Shown here: piece after piece, positions 10,002 to 17,538 of the stretch
Numbering within the stretch: the stretch's first letter is position 1
How the letters are laid out: every line of letters starts with the position of its first letter
NCBI GenBank assembly: GCA_943370145.1
Contig: CALRPY020000061.1
Span: 1-24,762, forward strand
Reading direction: 5' to 3'
Origin: Ga0077536 sp943370145
GTDB taxonomy: Bacteria > Pseudomonadota > Gammaproteobacteria > Ga0077536
DNA: 24,762 nucleotides
Translations under genes and position numbers: made by a program
The notes under the pieces: generated by a model
Databases searched by the model: none
What the model was told of the DNA's origin: nothing
Seen by the model: only the letters and a program-made list of their open reading frames with translations

Positions 10002-10475
10002 ATGACACGCGGCCGCAACAAGAAGCTGCGCAAGCAGCTGACGCTGCTCCTGCTGGCTGCCGCGCTCGCCTGGTGGAGCTCCGACCGCGAGCACGACGCA
10101 GCGCCCGCGCCGGAGGACGCCGCGAGCCTCGCGGCACGCTACTCCGACGATCCCCTGCTGACCGCCTTCGCGGCCAGGCACAGCAATGTGCAGATCGAAA
10201 GTGAAGGTGTCGTCGAGCGCATCCTTGCCGACGATCGCGACGGCTCGCGCCATCAGCGCTTCATCCTGCGTGGTCCCTCGGGCATCACCGTGCTGGTGTC
10301 GCACAATATCGATCTCGCGCCACGCATCGAAGGACTGCGGCCTGGCGAGTTCGTTCGCTTCAACGGCGAGTACGAATGGAACGAGCGCGGCGGCGTGATT
10401 CACTGGACGCACCGCGCACCGCGCGACAATCACCGGCCCGGATGGATCGAATACGGGGGGCGACGGTACCAGTAG
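10002..10475 (+). CDS. DUF3465 domain protein
   Basis: This is a 157-residue protein with a basic start, a hydrophobic segment at about residues 10-25 (signal peptide or membrane anchor) and a periplasmic domain. The second half carries the DUF3465 pattern: GVVERILADDRDGSRHQRFIL, VSHNIDLAPRIEGLRPGEFV, FNGEYEWNERGGVIHWTHRAPRD and a final GWIEYGGRRYQ. The conserved His, Asn and Trp residues look structural or ligand-binding, but no activity is established for the family that I know of. The ATG at 10002 was chosen because it puts the hydrophobic segment at the N-terminus. A longer frame from 9852 overlaps acnA and is unlikely. No clear SD precedes it. Confidence 0.8.
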   Translation: MTRGRNKKLRKQLTLLLLAAALAWWSSDREHDAAPAPEDAASLAARYSDDPLLTAFAARHSNVQIESEGVVERILADDRDGSRHQRFILRGPSGITVLVSHNIDLAPRIEGLRPGEFVRFNGEYEWNERGGVIHWTHRAPRDNHRPGWIEYGGRRYQ

Positions 10476-10829
10476 GACGCGCACTCCGTGCGGGCGCTCG
10501 CCAGACTTGCTCAGCCAAGGCCGTGCGCGCGGGCGCGGCACACCTCGATGCCGCAGGCGATTCATCGCTATTTCCATTGATCGATTGCGTCATTTCCTGA
10601 CATTCGATGCGCTCGCGCGGCCGCAGCCACCACATCGCGTGCCGGATCCGCGATCTCCCGGCGAAGTCGGCCGGCTGCGCGGTTGGCGATCAGCGCCAAT
10701 CTGATACATTCGGGTGCAGCAGATCTTTCGCGCGAGACCGTGATCCCGGGGATAGCCGGCTGCACGCGCCGCCACCGACCATCGACGCGAATGAAAAAAC
10801 GACACGACACTCGAGAGGAGGGAGACCCC
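10476..10829. other. Intergenic region before nhaB
   Basis: No gene is supported in these 354 bases. Open frames here have no family features and no ribosome binding site. The only signal is a possible sigma-70 promoter near 10683-10710. Confidence 0.6.
10683..10710 (+). promoter_or_regulatory. Possible sigma-70 promoter of nhaB
   Basis: TTGGCG (10683-10688) and TACATT (10705-10710) are 16 bp apart and would start transcription about 110 bases before nhaB. Both boxes match consensus only partly (about four of six). Confidence 0.35.
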
Positions 10830-12338
10830 ATGGCAGCACGGACTGTACTCGGCGCATTGCCGCACAATTTTCTGGGCAGCGCGCCGAACTGGTACAAGAC
10901 CACGATCATCGGCTTTCTCCTCCTCAACCCGCTGCTGCTCTTCAGCGTGGGCCCCTTCGTGACCGGCTGGGCCCTGATCGCGGAGTTCATCTTCTGCCTC
11001 GCGATGGCCCTCAAGTGCTATCCGTTGCAGCCCGGCGGATTGCTGACCATCGAGGCCATCGTCCTCGGCATGACCGACGCCGAAACCGTCTACCAGGAAA
11101 CGCTCAACAATTTCCCGGTCATCCTGCTGCTGATGTTCATGGTGGCAGGCATCTATTTCATGAAAGAGCTGCTGCTCTTCGTGTTCTCGAAGGTGCTGCT
11201 GGGCGTGCGCTCGAAGGCCGGTATCTCACTGCTGTTCTGCATGCTCGGCGCGGTGCTGTCGGCATTCCTGGACGCGCTGACCGTGATCGCGGTGGTCATC
11301 ACCGTCGCGCACGGCTTCTACCTCGTGTTCCACAAGATCGCCTCGGGCAAGCATTTCCATCACGCGGATCACGATGCGGCGGAGGACGGCGGGATTGTCG
11401 AACTGCATCGCGAGGACCTGGACGACTTCCGCGCCTTCCTGCGCGACATCATGATGCACGCCGCCGTCGGCACCGCGCTGGGCGGCGTGTGCACGCTGGT
11501 CGGCGAGCCGCAGAACCTGCTGATCGGGAAAGTCGCCGACTGGAATTTCCTCGAGTTCTTCGTCCACGTGGCGCCGGTCTCGATGCCGGTGCTGGTCACG
11601 GGGCTGGCCACCTGCCTGCTGGTCGAACGCCTGGGGTGGTTCGGCTTCGGCAACCGGATGCCGGACAGCGTGCGGGCCGTGCTGACGGAGTTCGAGGCGG
11701 CCGAGGCCGCCAAGCGCGACACCCGGGACAAGGCCCGGCTCGTGGTTCAGGCCGTTGCCGCTGTCTTCCTGATCGCGGCCCTGGGACTGCACCTCGCGGA
11801 AGTCGGCCTCATCGGCCTTGGCATCATCGTGCTCCAGACCGCGTTCAACGGCGTGATCGACGAGCACCGCATCGGCCACGCCTTCCAGGAGGCCCTGCCG
11901 TTCACCGCGCTGCTCGTCGTGTTCTTCGGCGTGGTGGCCGTGATCCACGATCAGCACCTGTTCTCGCCGGTGGTCGACTGGGTGCTCGCGATGGAGGGCC
12001 GCACCCAGCTCGCCGCGTTCTACCTCGCGAACGGCCTGCTCTCGATGATCAGCGACAACGTGTTCGTGGCGACCGTCTACATCACGGAGGTGGCGCAGGC
12101 GCTCGAGCAGGGACGCATCACGCGCGAGCAGTTCGATCTGCTGGCGGTCGCGATCAACACCGGCACGAACATCCCGAGCGTCGCAACGCCGAACGGCCAA
12201 GCCGCGTTCCTGTTCCTGCTGACTTCCGCGATCGCGCCGCTGATCCGCCTGTCGTATGGCCGCATGGTGTGGATGGCGCTGCCCTACACGGTGACGATGT
12301 CGACCGCCGGGCTGCTCGCGGTGTGGTTTTTCCTCTGA
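10830..12338 (+). CDS. nhaB: Na+/H+ antiporter NhaB
   Basis: This is an inner-membrane sodium/proton antiporter of 502 residues, the usual NhaB size, which expels Na+ in exchange for protons. Recognisable parts are the start FLGSAPNWYKTTIIGFLLLNP, the segment ALKCYPLQPGGLLTIEA, the FLDALTVIAVVITVAHGFY helix with its buried Asp, the GGVCTLVGEPQNLLIG motif, SMISDNVFVATVYI and INTGTNIPSVATPNGQAAFLFLLTS. A charged, His-rich loop (KHFHHADHDAAEDGG) follows the DALTV helix. The ATG at 10830 has a strong SD (GAGGAGGGAG) and begins the NhaB homology; the frame stays open upstream to 10683 but without family similarity. It converges tail to tail with the next gene, with a 2-bp gap. Confidence 0.95.
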   Translation: MAARTVLGALPHNFLGSAPNWYKTTIIGFLLLNPLLLFSVGPFVTGWALIAEFIFCLAMALKCYPLQPGGLLTIEAIVLGMTDAETVYQETLNNFPVILLLMFMVAGIYFMKELLLFVFSKVLLGVRSKAGISLLFCMLGAVLSAFLDALTVIAVVITVAHGFYLVFHKIASGKHFHHADHDAAEDGGIVELHREDLDDFRAFLRDIMMHAAVGTALGGVCTLVGEPQNLLIGKVADWNFLEFFVHVAPVSMPVLVTGLATCLLVERLGWFGFGNRMPDSVRAVLTEFEAAEAAKRDTRDKARLVVQAVAAVFLIAALGLHLAEVGLIGLGIIVLQTAFNGVIDEHRIGHAFQEALPFTALLVVFFGVVAVIHDQHLFSPVVDWVLAMEGRTQLAAFYLANGLLSMISDNVFVATVYITEVAQALEQGRITREQFDLLAVAINTGTNIPSVATPNGQAAFLFLLTSAIAPLIRLSYGRMVWMALPYTVTMSTAGLLAVWFFL

Positions 12339-12340
12339 GT

Positions 12341-12703
12341 TCAGGGGGCTTCGAAATGCGCGTCGCGCAACAGCGCGTCGCAGGCGCCCCCGTATTTCTT
12401 TTCCAGGCGCTCGACCAGGCGCCAGTCCTGGTCGATCTCCCCCATCATGACGGTTGAATCGCTGCCCATCCGCGCCTCGGCCGCTGGCCGACCCTGCTCG
12501 AGCACGGCCTGGTTCAGCGCGAATTCGCCTGCGGAGTAGAGATGGTCGTAGCGCGTGGCGGCGCTGCCGCGCGCGGCCAGGAAGAAATAGGCGGCACAGG
12601 TCGCGAACATGGGGCGGTAGGCTTCATCCGGCGCCACGGCGCGTGCCGGCAGGCTCGCGATGACGCAGGCCAAGGCCGCGGACAGGACTATGGATTTACG
12701 CAT
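12341..12703 (-). CDS. Small exported protein of unknown function
   Basis: This is a 120-residue protein with a clear Sec signal peptide (MRKSIVLSAALACVIASLPARA, cleaved at about residue 22). The mature part is alpha-helical in character with one cysteine in FATCAAYFFLAA and one in YGGACDALL, which could form a disulfide. I do not recognise the family. GGAG lies 8 bases before the ATG at 12703; the frame extends 20 codons further, but that extension would bury the signal peptide. It is tail to tail with nhaB and downstream of the metal exporter, separated by a REP-like repeat, so it is probably transcribed on its own. Confidence 0.7.
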   Translation of the reverse strand: MRKSIVLSAALACVIASLPARAVAPDEAYRPMFATCAAYFFLAARGSAATRYDHLYSAGEFALNQAVLEQGRPAAEARMGSDSTVMMGEIDQDWRLVERLEKKYGGACDALLRDAHFEAP

Positions 12704-12771
12704 GGGCGGGGCTCCAGGGTGCTTGATGCGCGGACGGCCGATTGAACGCGGGCGCTGCGCCACGCTGACGC

Positions 12772-12822
12772 GACCCTCACCCGTCCGCTGCGCGGCCGGC
12801 CTCTCCCGGGGCGGGAGAGGCG
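12772..12822. repeat. Solo REP-like repeat
   Basis: GACCCTCACCCG...GGCCTCTCCCGGGGCGGGAGAGG has the same layout as the end of the element at 6556-6608. CTCTCCCG and CGGGAGAG form a tight hairpin. It lies between two minus-strand genes and may act as a transcription or RNA-stability element. Confidence 0.65.
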
Positions 12823-12913
12823 AACATCCGCGGCGGGGCGCAGGCCGTCACGCCGCGACGCGGCAGGGGCGAAGATCCGCGGTCGGGCGCGTGCGCTCAC
12901 GCCGCGACGCGGC
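12820..12913. repeat. Tandem duplication at the 3' end of the metal exporter gene
   Basis: 12820-12864 and 12869-12913 are direct copies of 45 bp with an offset of 49 bp and about 6 mismatches by eye. Both end in CACGCCGCGACGCGGC, which in the right copy encodes the last residues of the exporter (RRVAA and the stop). The left copy is noncoding, so the gene's tail was duplicated next to the REP. Confidence 0.65.
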
Positions 12914-13916
12914 GCCAGCTGGGGGGCTCTTCGCCCGGACACACATCGACCTCGACGGTGACGTGGACCACGTTCAATTCCGCCGGAATTGCCGCCTTGT
13001 AGACAGCAAGCGGCTGCGGGTGGTGCGTGACCAGCGAGACGATGGCCGCGTGGATGCCGGGGCCGATGGACCACACGTGGAGGTCTGCGACGAGGCTGTC
13101 CTCGATGCCCTCGATCGCGCGCTTCACCCGCTGCACGACCGCAGGCTCCGCCTGCCGGTCGAGCAGCACGGCGGCCGTCGTGCGGCCGAGGCCCAGCGCC
13201 CAGCGCATCACGAGCGCAGCGCCGAGTACGCCGATGAGAGGGTCCAGCCACGCGGCCTGCGCATACTTGCCGGCAAGCAGGGCGATGATCGCGAGCACGG
13301 AGGTCACCGCATCGGCCAGCACGTGCAGGTAGGCGGAGCGCAGCGCGTGATCGTCATGTGCGTGGCCGTGAACAAGGCCATGGTCATGACCGTGCGCGGC
13401 ATGGTGGGCGTGATCGTCATGATGCTCATGCTCGTCATGGTGATCATGGCCGCCATGCATCGCGCCACCCAGGATCACGGTGCAGACGGCATTGACGACC
13501 AACCCGATCACCGCCACCCACAGCGCCGCGTCGAACGCGATCGGCACCGGGTTCAGCAGGCGGTCGACGCTGCCGCCCAGCATGCCGAGCGCGAAGGTGC
13601 CGAGCAGGATGGCGCCGACGAGCCCCGCGAGGGCATTCAGCTTGCCGGTGCCGAAACTGAAGCGGGGGCTGCCGGCGAGCCGTCGCGCGAGCACGTAGGC
13701 GGCAAAGGTCAGCGACAGGGCTGCCGTGTGCGAACCCATGTGCAGGCCGTCGGCGAGCAGGGCCATCGAGCCGAAGGCGAGACCCGCCCAGATCTCTGCG
13801 CACATCGTCAGCAGGTTGATGACTATGACCGCCAGCGTGCGTCGCTCGCCCGGCCGGCGCTGGTCCTGGCCGAAGGCGTGTGTGTGCTGCCAGTCGGGGA
13901 GTTGATGGGAATGCAT
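12897..13916 (-). CDS. dmeF: Cation diffusion facilitator, DmeF-like Co/Ni exporter
   Basis: This is an inner-membrane divalent metal/proton antiporter of 339 residues in the CDF family. The order is a His-containing N-terminus, then GERRTLAVIVINLLTMCAEIWAGL as TM1, the metal site Asp56/His59 (LLADGLHMGSH), and RFSFGTGKLNALAG before TM3. A very His-rich cytoplasmic loop spans about residues 154-190, and the second metal site is His198/Asp202 (YLHVLADAVTS). A C-terminal domain ends near residue 335. The QDQRRPGERRTL start and the His loop match DmeF, linked to cobalt and nickel efflux; the true metal is not provable here. MHSHQL at 13916 begins homology, 11 bp after the cupin stop, so it is the last gene of an operon. 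Confidence 0.85.
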   Translation of the reverse strand: MHSHQLPDWQHTHAFGQDQRRPGERRTLAVIVINLLTMCAEIWAGLAFGSMALLADGLHMGSHTAALSLTFAAYVLARRLAGSPRFSFGTGKLNALAGLVGAILLGTFALGMLGGSVDRLLNPVPIAFDAALWVAVIGLVVNAVCTVILGGAMHGGHDHHDEHEHHDDHAHHAAHGHDHGLVHGHAHDDHALRSAYLHVLADAVTSVLAIIALLAGKYAQAAWLDPLIGVLGAALVMRWALGLGRTTAAVLLDRQAEPAVVQRVKRAIEGIEDSLVADLHVWSIGPGIHAAIVSLVTHHPQPLAVYKAAIPAELNVVHVTVEVDVCPGEEPPSWRRVAA

Positions 13917-13927
13917 GGGCCAGAGTC

Positions 13928-14224
13928 TCAGCGCTTGATTTCCACTTCGATAAAGGCAAGCTCGGCGGTGCCCCCATTGGTCACGTTGTGCTCGACGCCG
14001 ACCGGCCGCGCGTAGGACTGCCCGACCCGAAGCTCCGCCTCGACCTGTCCGTTCGGCGTGTCCAGCAGCAGGCGGCCATCGGTGATCGGCACCACGACAT
14101 AGTCGTACTCGTGGCGATGCCAACCGGTTTCAGCCCCGGGCGCGAAGCGCCATTCGGTGACCTTGACGGTCTCGTTGTCGACCTGGACGGTCGCCACGGC
14201 GGTGCTCTTGCTGGTATCGCACAT
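13928..14224 (-). CDS. Small cupin protein
   Basis: This is a 98-residue single-domain cupin. Motif 1 is ETGWHRHEYDYVVVPITDG with a WHRH metal-ligand pair. Motif 2 is RPVGVEHNVTNGG with the conserved His. A metal site of the His-His-His(-Glu) type is therefore plausible. The ATG at 14224 is set by AAGGAG with 7-base spacing; another ATG 5 bases upstream is too close to the SD. The gene starts 1 base after the stop of the previous cupin, and the DmeF-like exporter follows after 11 bp, indicating translational coupling. Substrate or sensing role is unknown; metal-related work is suggested only by its neighbour. Confidence 0.85.
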   Translation of the reverse strand: MCDTSKSTAVATVQVDNETVKVTEWRFAPGAETGWHRHEYDYVVVPITDGRLLLDTPNGQVEAELRVGQSYARPVGVEHNVTNGGTAELAFIEVEIKR

Positions 14225-14225
14225 G

Positions 14226-14594
14226 TCATGCTCCTTCGTTGTCGCGGTGAACGGTGTCGGGCCCGAATGCGGGCAGGCACACGGCAATGTATTCAGTGTC
14301 GCCGAACGGGGTGCTGTAGCGCACCCATTCGCCGGGCGCGGTGACGATGGCCTGTCCCGCCTGCACCTCGAGCACGCCTTCCGCGTGTTCGACCCGCAGG
14401 CAACCGCGCAGCACGACCGTGCATTCCTCGAACTCGGGCCGCTGGCCCGGTTCCTGCCAGCCCGCCGGCGACTGCATGCGCGCGATGCTGACCGTGTGGT
14501 GGCCGCTGTTCACACGCCCCACGAATTCCTCGATGCGCTTCGGCTTGTTGCCGGCCGCGGCGATGACGGTGGGACTTTCAATCAGGCGAGGCAT
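14226..14594 (-). CDS. Cupin-fold protein without the usual His ligands
   Basis: This is a 122-residue protein with cupin-like beta-strand spacing (EECTVVLRGCLRVEHAEGVLEVQAGQAIVTAPGEWVRYSTP). The HxH of motif 1 is replaced by PEFEEC and the His of motif 2 is missing, so it resembles metal-free or EutQ-like cupins more than dioxygenases. The second ATG at 14594 is preferred because GGAG then lies 9 bases upstream; the ATG at 14603 would abut the SD. Its stop is 1 base from the next start, and it follows the DUF486 gene by 24 bp. Function unknown. Confidence 0.8.
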   Translation of the reverse strand: MPRLIESPTVIAAAGNKPKRIEEFVGRVNSGHHTVSIARMQSPAGWQEPGQRPEFEECTVVLRGCLRVEHAEGVLEVQAGQAIVTAPGEWVRYSTPFGDTEYIAVCLPAFGPDTVHRDNEGA

Positions 14595-14618
14595 GGGACG
14601 CATCTCCAGCGGAATGGT

Positions 14619-14984
14619 TCAGATGGCAAGCGGTTTGCCCCGGAACATGAAGTAGACCGCGCCCAGAAGGCACAGCCCGGCCCAGAGGTAATCGAGGCTC
14701 AGGCGTTCCTTCATGTACAGGACCGAGAACGGCACGAATACGCTCAGCGTGATGACCTCCTGGAGGATCTTCAGCTGGCCGACGCTCATGACCTCGTGTC
14801 CGATCCGGTTGGCCGGCACCTGCAGCAGGTATTCGAACAGTGCGATACCCCAGCTGACCAGTGCCGCAATCACCCACGGCTTATGGCCGAGGCTGCGGAG
14901 ATGGCCATACCACGCGAAGGTCATGAAGACGTTGCTGAGGCAGAGCAGGCCCACGGTCGTTGCGAGCGGCGAAAACTGCGGCAT
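14619..14984 (-). CDS. DUF486 family membrane protein
   Basis: This is a 121-residue protein with about four transmembrane helices. Typical DUF486 blocks are present: SNVFMTFAWYGHLRSLGHKPWVIAALVSWGIALFEYLLQVPANRIG and the later QLKILQEVITLSVFVPFSVLYMKE. The family is related to small drug/metabolite transporters, but a substrate is not known. The ATG at 14984 has GGAAG seven bases upstream and starts the homology; longer frames from 15236 lack it. It is the first gene of the tight DUF486-cupin-cupin-dmeF set. Confidence 0.85.
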   Translation of the reverse strand: MPQFSPLATTVGLLCLSNVFMTFAWYGHLRSLGHKPWVIAALVSWGIALFEYLLQVPANRIGHEVMSVGQLKILQEVITLSVFVPFSVLYMKERLSLDYLWAGLCLLGAVYFMFRGKPLAI

Positions 14985-15121
14985 CAGGCGGCTTCCGGGA
15001 TTCATGGAATTCGGCGACATCGGCGCGCGGCGCCCCCATCCTGCCGGACGGGTGGCCGGGTTTCGGCGCGGCGCGGGGAGCCGGGCCAGGGCGCCGACGG
15101 CGCACCGGCCCGCGACTGCCA

Positions 15122-15151
15122 CCCTGCCGGGGGTCCCGGCGGGCGGCAGGG
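15122..15151 (-). terminator. GC-rich hairpin after the HiPIP gene
   Basis: CCCTGCCG (15122-15129) pairs with CGGCAGGG (15144-15151) just past the HiPIP stop codon. There is no T-run, so its strength as an intrinsic terminator is uncertain. It separates HiPIP from the DUF486-dmeF operon. Confidence 0.4.
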
Positions 15152-15157
15152 CCTGCC

Positions 15158-15487
15158 TCAGGCCTTGGGCGCGAAGGCGTTGCACCAGCCCTTGGCGGCG
15201 ACCGCCTGGCCGGCGAAGAGGCCGCAGCCGCCCCACTCGGCGCCCGCCGCACCCTGGTAGAGGGCGCAGCCGGCGCAGTTCTGGCCATCCTGGTAACGCG
15301 CGTACTTGGCCTTGTCGACGCTGGCCGCGTCATGCACGTAACCGAGACCCTGGGCCTGCGGGCTGGCCGGATCCACGTGCGGCATGTCGGCGGCGAAGGC
15401 CGTGCGCTGCGCGACCAGCTGGGCCACGGAAACCACGGCCACGGCGCCCAGGCCGCGCTTGAAGAAATTGCGTCTGCTGTTGTCCAT
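15158..15487 (-). CDS. High-potential iron-sulfur protein (HiPIP)
   Basis: This is a small periplasmic one-electron carrier with a [4Fe-4S] cluster cycling between the 3+ and 2+ states. The 109-residue precursor opens with a Tat signal (SRRNFFKRGLGAVAVVSVAQ, cleavage after about residue 32, AFA). That fits export of a folded, cofactor-loaded protein. The four cluster ligands are Cys71, Cys74, Cys88 and Cys102 (CAGC, GGCGLF, GWCNAF), the standard HiPIP spacing. AAGGAG six bases before the ATG at 15487 sets the start. It is downstream of the decarboxylase-family gene by 181 bp across a large hairpin, so it is probably a separate unit. HiPIPs in such bacteria feed terminal oxidases or photosynthetic centres; the partner is not in the window. 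Confidence 0.93.
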   Translation of the reverse strand: MDNSRRNFFKRGLGAVAVVSVAQLVAQRTAFAADMPHVDPASPQAQGLGYVHDAASVDKAKYARYQDGQNCAGCALYQGAAGAEWGGCGLFAGQAVAAKGWCNAFAPKA

Positions 15488-15538
15488 CGTCGTCTCCTTG
15501 CATCGATATTCGATGTCGTGCTTTTCGTGTGTCGTCTG

Positions 15539-15573
15539 CGCGCGAACCGGGTCCAGGACCCGGGTCTCGCGCG
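15539..15573 (-). terminator. Large imperfect hairpin between ADC-family gene and HiPIP
   Basis: CGCGCGA (15539-15545) and TCGCGCG (15567-15573) enclose the near-perfect CCGGGTCC-A-GGACCCGG (15547-15563). This makes a strong cruciform or RNA hairpin about 95 bp past the stop of the upstream gene. It is a likely boundary of the LLM-ADC operon; no T-run follows. Confidence 0.45.
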
Positions 15574-15668
15574 GCATCAGCCGGAACGGACGCCTTGCCG
15601 GGCTACGCCGCCGGCGGGCCGGCGGATTTGCCCGCAGCGCGTCGGCGCCAGCCGGCCGGCAGCCTTTC

Positions 15669-16427
15669 TCAAGGCTGCAGGTAGTCGTGCAGGACGTCCC
15701 CGTGCCCCAGCGTGAAGTCCGCATTGTAGTAGTAAGCGTCGAGCACTTCCCGGACCGGGATCAAACTGAAGCGATCCGCCGGCGATTCGGCGAAGGACAG
15801 CGTCGCCCGCCCCCTGTAGACGGCCTTCAGCGACAGGTTCGACAGCGTCGTCGAGGTCAACTGCATCACGGCGGGCGCGGCGCCTTCCTGGACCGGCGGC
15901 ACGAGCTTGAGATTCGTGTATTCCGCGCTGCCAGCCAGCGCGCTGGCCGGCACCAGCGGCCCCACCTCCATCGCCGCGCGGACCACCGTCAGCCCGCCGC
16001 GCTCGACCTCGCCGGCGATGACGCCGTCGCGCTCGCCCAGGCTCACGCGGCCGAGCTTCTTCGGGAAGCCCCAGATCTCGCGGCCGGCGGCGATCGCAAT
16101 GTCGTTGTCGAGCACGAGGTAGAGGCAGTGGTTGACCGTGCGGCCGCGGTATTTCGCAATCGCGCCGAGCAGCATCTCGTTGTAGTGGCCGAAGCCCGAC
16201 GTGAAGAAGCGGCTCACCGTCACGAACATCATGCCCTGCGGGTCCGGCACGAGCGGCTTCGGGATCCACGGCGCAATCGCGCGCGGGTCGCTGCGGAAGG
16301 GAATCGTCATCGACCACGCGTCGCGGTAATCGAACGGCGGCTGCATGTACAGCGGGGACAGTTGCGGCAGCGAATAGCCGTACGGCAGCTTCGCAGGCCT
16401 CGCTTTCTTCACGACCTTGGCATCCAT
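15669..16427 (-). CDS. Acetoacetate decarboxylase family protein
   Basis: This is a 252-residue protein of the ADC superfamily. GREIWGFPKKLG carries Lys123/Lys124, aligned with the Schiff-base lysine and its neighbour in true acetoacetate decarboxylase. Other typical parts are the PPFDYRDAWSMTIPFRSDPRAIAPWIPKPL start and NEMLLGAIAKYRG. The family also includes aldolase-dehydratases and decarboxylases for other keto acids, so the substrate is open. AAGGAG lies six bases before the ATG. It follows the second LLM oxidoreductase by 52 bp on the same strand, probably in one operon. The joint layout suggests it acts on a product of the oxidoreductases, by inference only. Confidence 0.85.
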   Translation of the reverse strand: MDAKVVKKARPAKLPYGYSLPQLSPLYMQPPFDYRDAWSMTIPFRSDPRAIAPWIPKPLVPDPQGMMFVTVSRFFTSGFGHYNEMLLGAIAKYRGRTVNHCLYLVLDNDIAIAAGREIWGFPKKLGRVSLGERDGVIAGEVERGGLTVVRAAMEVGPLVPASALAGSAEYTNLKLVPPVQEGAAPAVMQLTSTTLSNLSLKAVYRGRATLSFAESPADRFSLIPVREVLDAYYYNADFTLGHGDVLHDYLQP

Positions 16428-16479
16428 CGAGTGCTCCTTTCGCAGCGGTTGAGTGCAGCGTCGTCGGCGCGGCGCGATC

Positions 16480-17538
16480 TCAGGGTGCGCGCAGCGCCGT
16501 CACCATCGCGCGCAGGCGCTCGGCATCGGCCGGGCCCTGCACGGGGATACTGAATTCGCAGTTCGTCACCAGCGCGCCGTAACGGGCGCGCAGCTTGTCG
16601 ACGATTTCGTCATGCGTGCCGACCACCGCGTAGAGGTCCAGCACCTCATCACTGATGCGGGCCGGCATTTCCTCCCAGCGCTGCGCTTTCGACAGCGCCT
16701 GCAGCTCGCGCGCGAGGTCGCCGAGACCGTGGATCTCGAAGCACGCGGCATAGGCCGGGGTCGATGCATAGAACGCCACGCGCGCGCGCACGTCACGAAT
16801 CCTGCGCTCGAGGCCCGCCTCGTCCGGCGCCGAAGCAATGAGCGGCTTGATCGACACGCTGAAGCCATCGAGCGAGCGCTGCGCGCGCGCCGCGCCCCGC
16901 CGCAGCGCCGGCCACATCACCTCGCGGATGTAGTGCGCGGTGCAGACGGGGTGCGGCCGCACGCCGTCGGCGACCTCGCCGGCGACCTGGCAGAGATAGG
17001 CGTTCACCGCCGCGAGGTGGACCGGGATCGCGGGATGCTCGATCGGGTCCGGCGTGAACAGCGGCACCTGCAACGTCAGATCGTAGTGCGGGCTGTGGAA
17101 GTCGAGCCGGGTGCCGTGCTGCCAGCTGTCCCACAGCGCGCGCAGCGCGAGCACGTAGTCGCGCATCCAGGGGCCGGGGGCCTGCCACTTCATGCCGAAG
17201 CGGCGCTCGATGTGTCCCTTCACCTGCGTGCCCAGTCCCAGCGTGAAGCGGCCGCGCGACAGCTTCTGCAGGGTCCACGCGGTCATCGCGCTGACCGTGG
17301 GGCTGCGCGGAAACGCGATGGCCACCGCGGTGCCGACGTTGATGCGCGTCGTGGCCTGCGCGGCGAGCGCCATCACGACGTAGGGATCCTGCTTGGTTTC
17401 CTCGACCATCAGGCCGTCGTAACCGAGCTCCTCGACCAGCGCCGCGTCCTGCGCGACGCGATGGATGTCGAGCGCCTGCTCCGGCGCGCGCAGGCCCGGG
17501 TCCACCTTGCCCAGCGGCAGCAGCGTCTCGGCTTTCAC
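16480..17538 (-). CDS. LLM-class flavin/F420-dependent oxidoreductase (second of pair)
   Basis: This is a 352-residue TIM-barrel enzyme of the luciferase-like monooxygenase group, close to the MSMEG_2256-type family (TIGR03617). It shows FPRSPTVSAMTAW, SRGRFTLGLGTQVKGHIERRFGMKW, PGPWMRDYVLALRALWD, YLCQVAGEVADGVRPHP and FYASTPAYAACFE. The start is a GTG (VKAETLLPLGK) whose GTGA overlaps the stop of the upstream paralogue by 4 bp, implying coupled translation. The open frame runs further upstream, but that part is a shadow of the paralogue. The named family uses F420 in actinobacteria; here the cofactor could be F420 or FMN. Substrate unknown. Confidence 0.88.
   Translation of the reverse strand: MKAETLLPLGKVDPGLRAPEQALDIHRVAQDAALVEELGYDGLMVEETKQDPYVVMALAAQATTRINVGTAVAIAFPRSPTVSAMTAWTLQKLSRGRFTLGLGTQVKGHIERRFGMKWQAPGPWMRDYVLALRALWDSWQHGTRLDFHSPHYDLTLQVPLFTPDPIEHPAIPVHLAAVNAYLCQVAGEVADGVRPHPVCTAHYIREVMWPALRRGAARAQRSLDGFSVSIKPLIASAPDEAGLERRIRDVRARVAFYASTPAYAACFEIHGLGDLARELQALSKAQRWEEMPARISDEVLDLYAVVGTHDEIVDKLRARYGALVTNCEFSIPVQGPADAERLRAMVTALRAP

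Noticed and set aside
10683..10829. Extended start of NhaB
   Set aside because: The added 49 residues lack NhaB similarity, and a strong SD precedes the ATG at 10830.
12660..14015. 451-residue plus-strand frame rich in Met/Val/His
   Set aside because: It is the complement of the DmeF-like gene; the odd composition comes from the His-rich loop read backwards.
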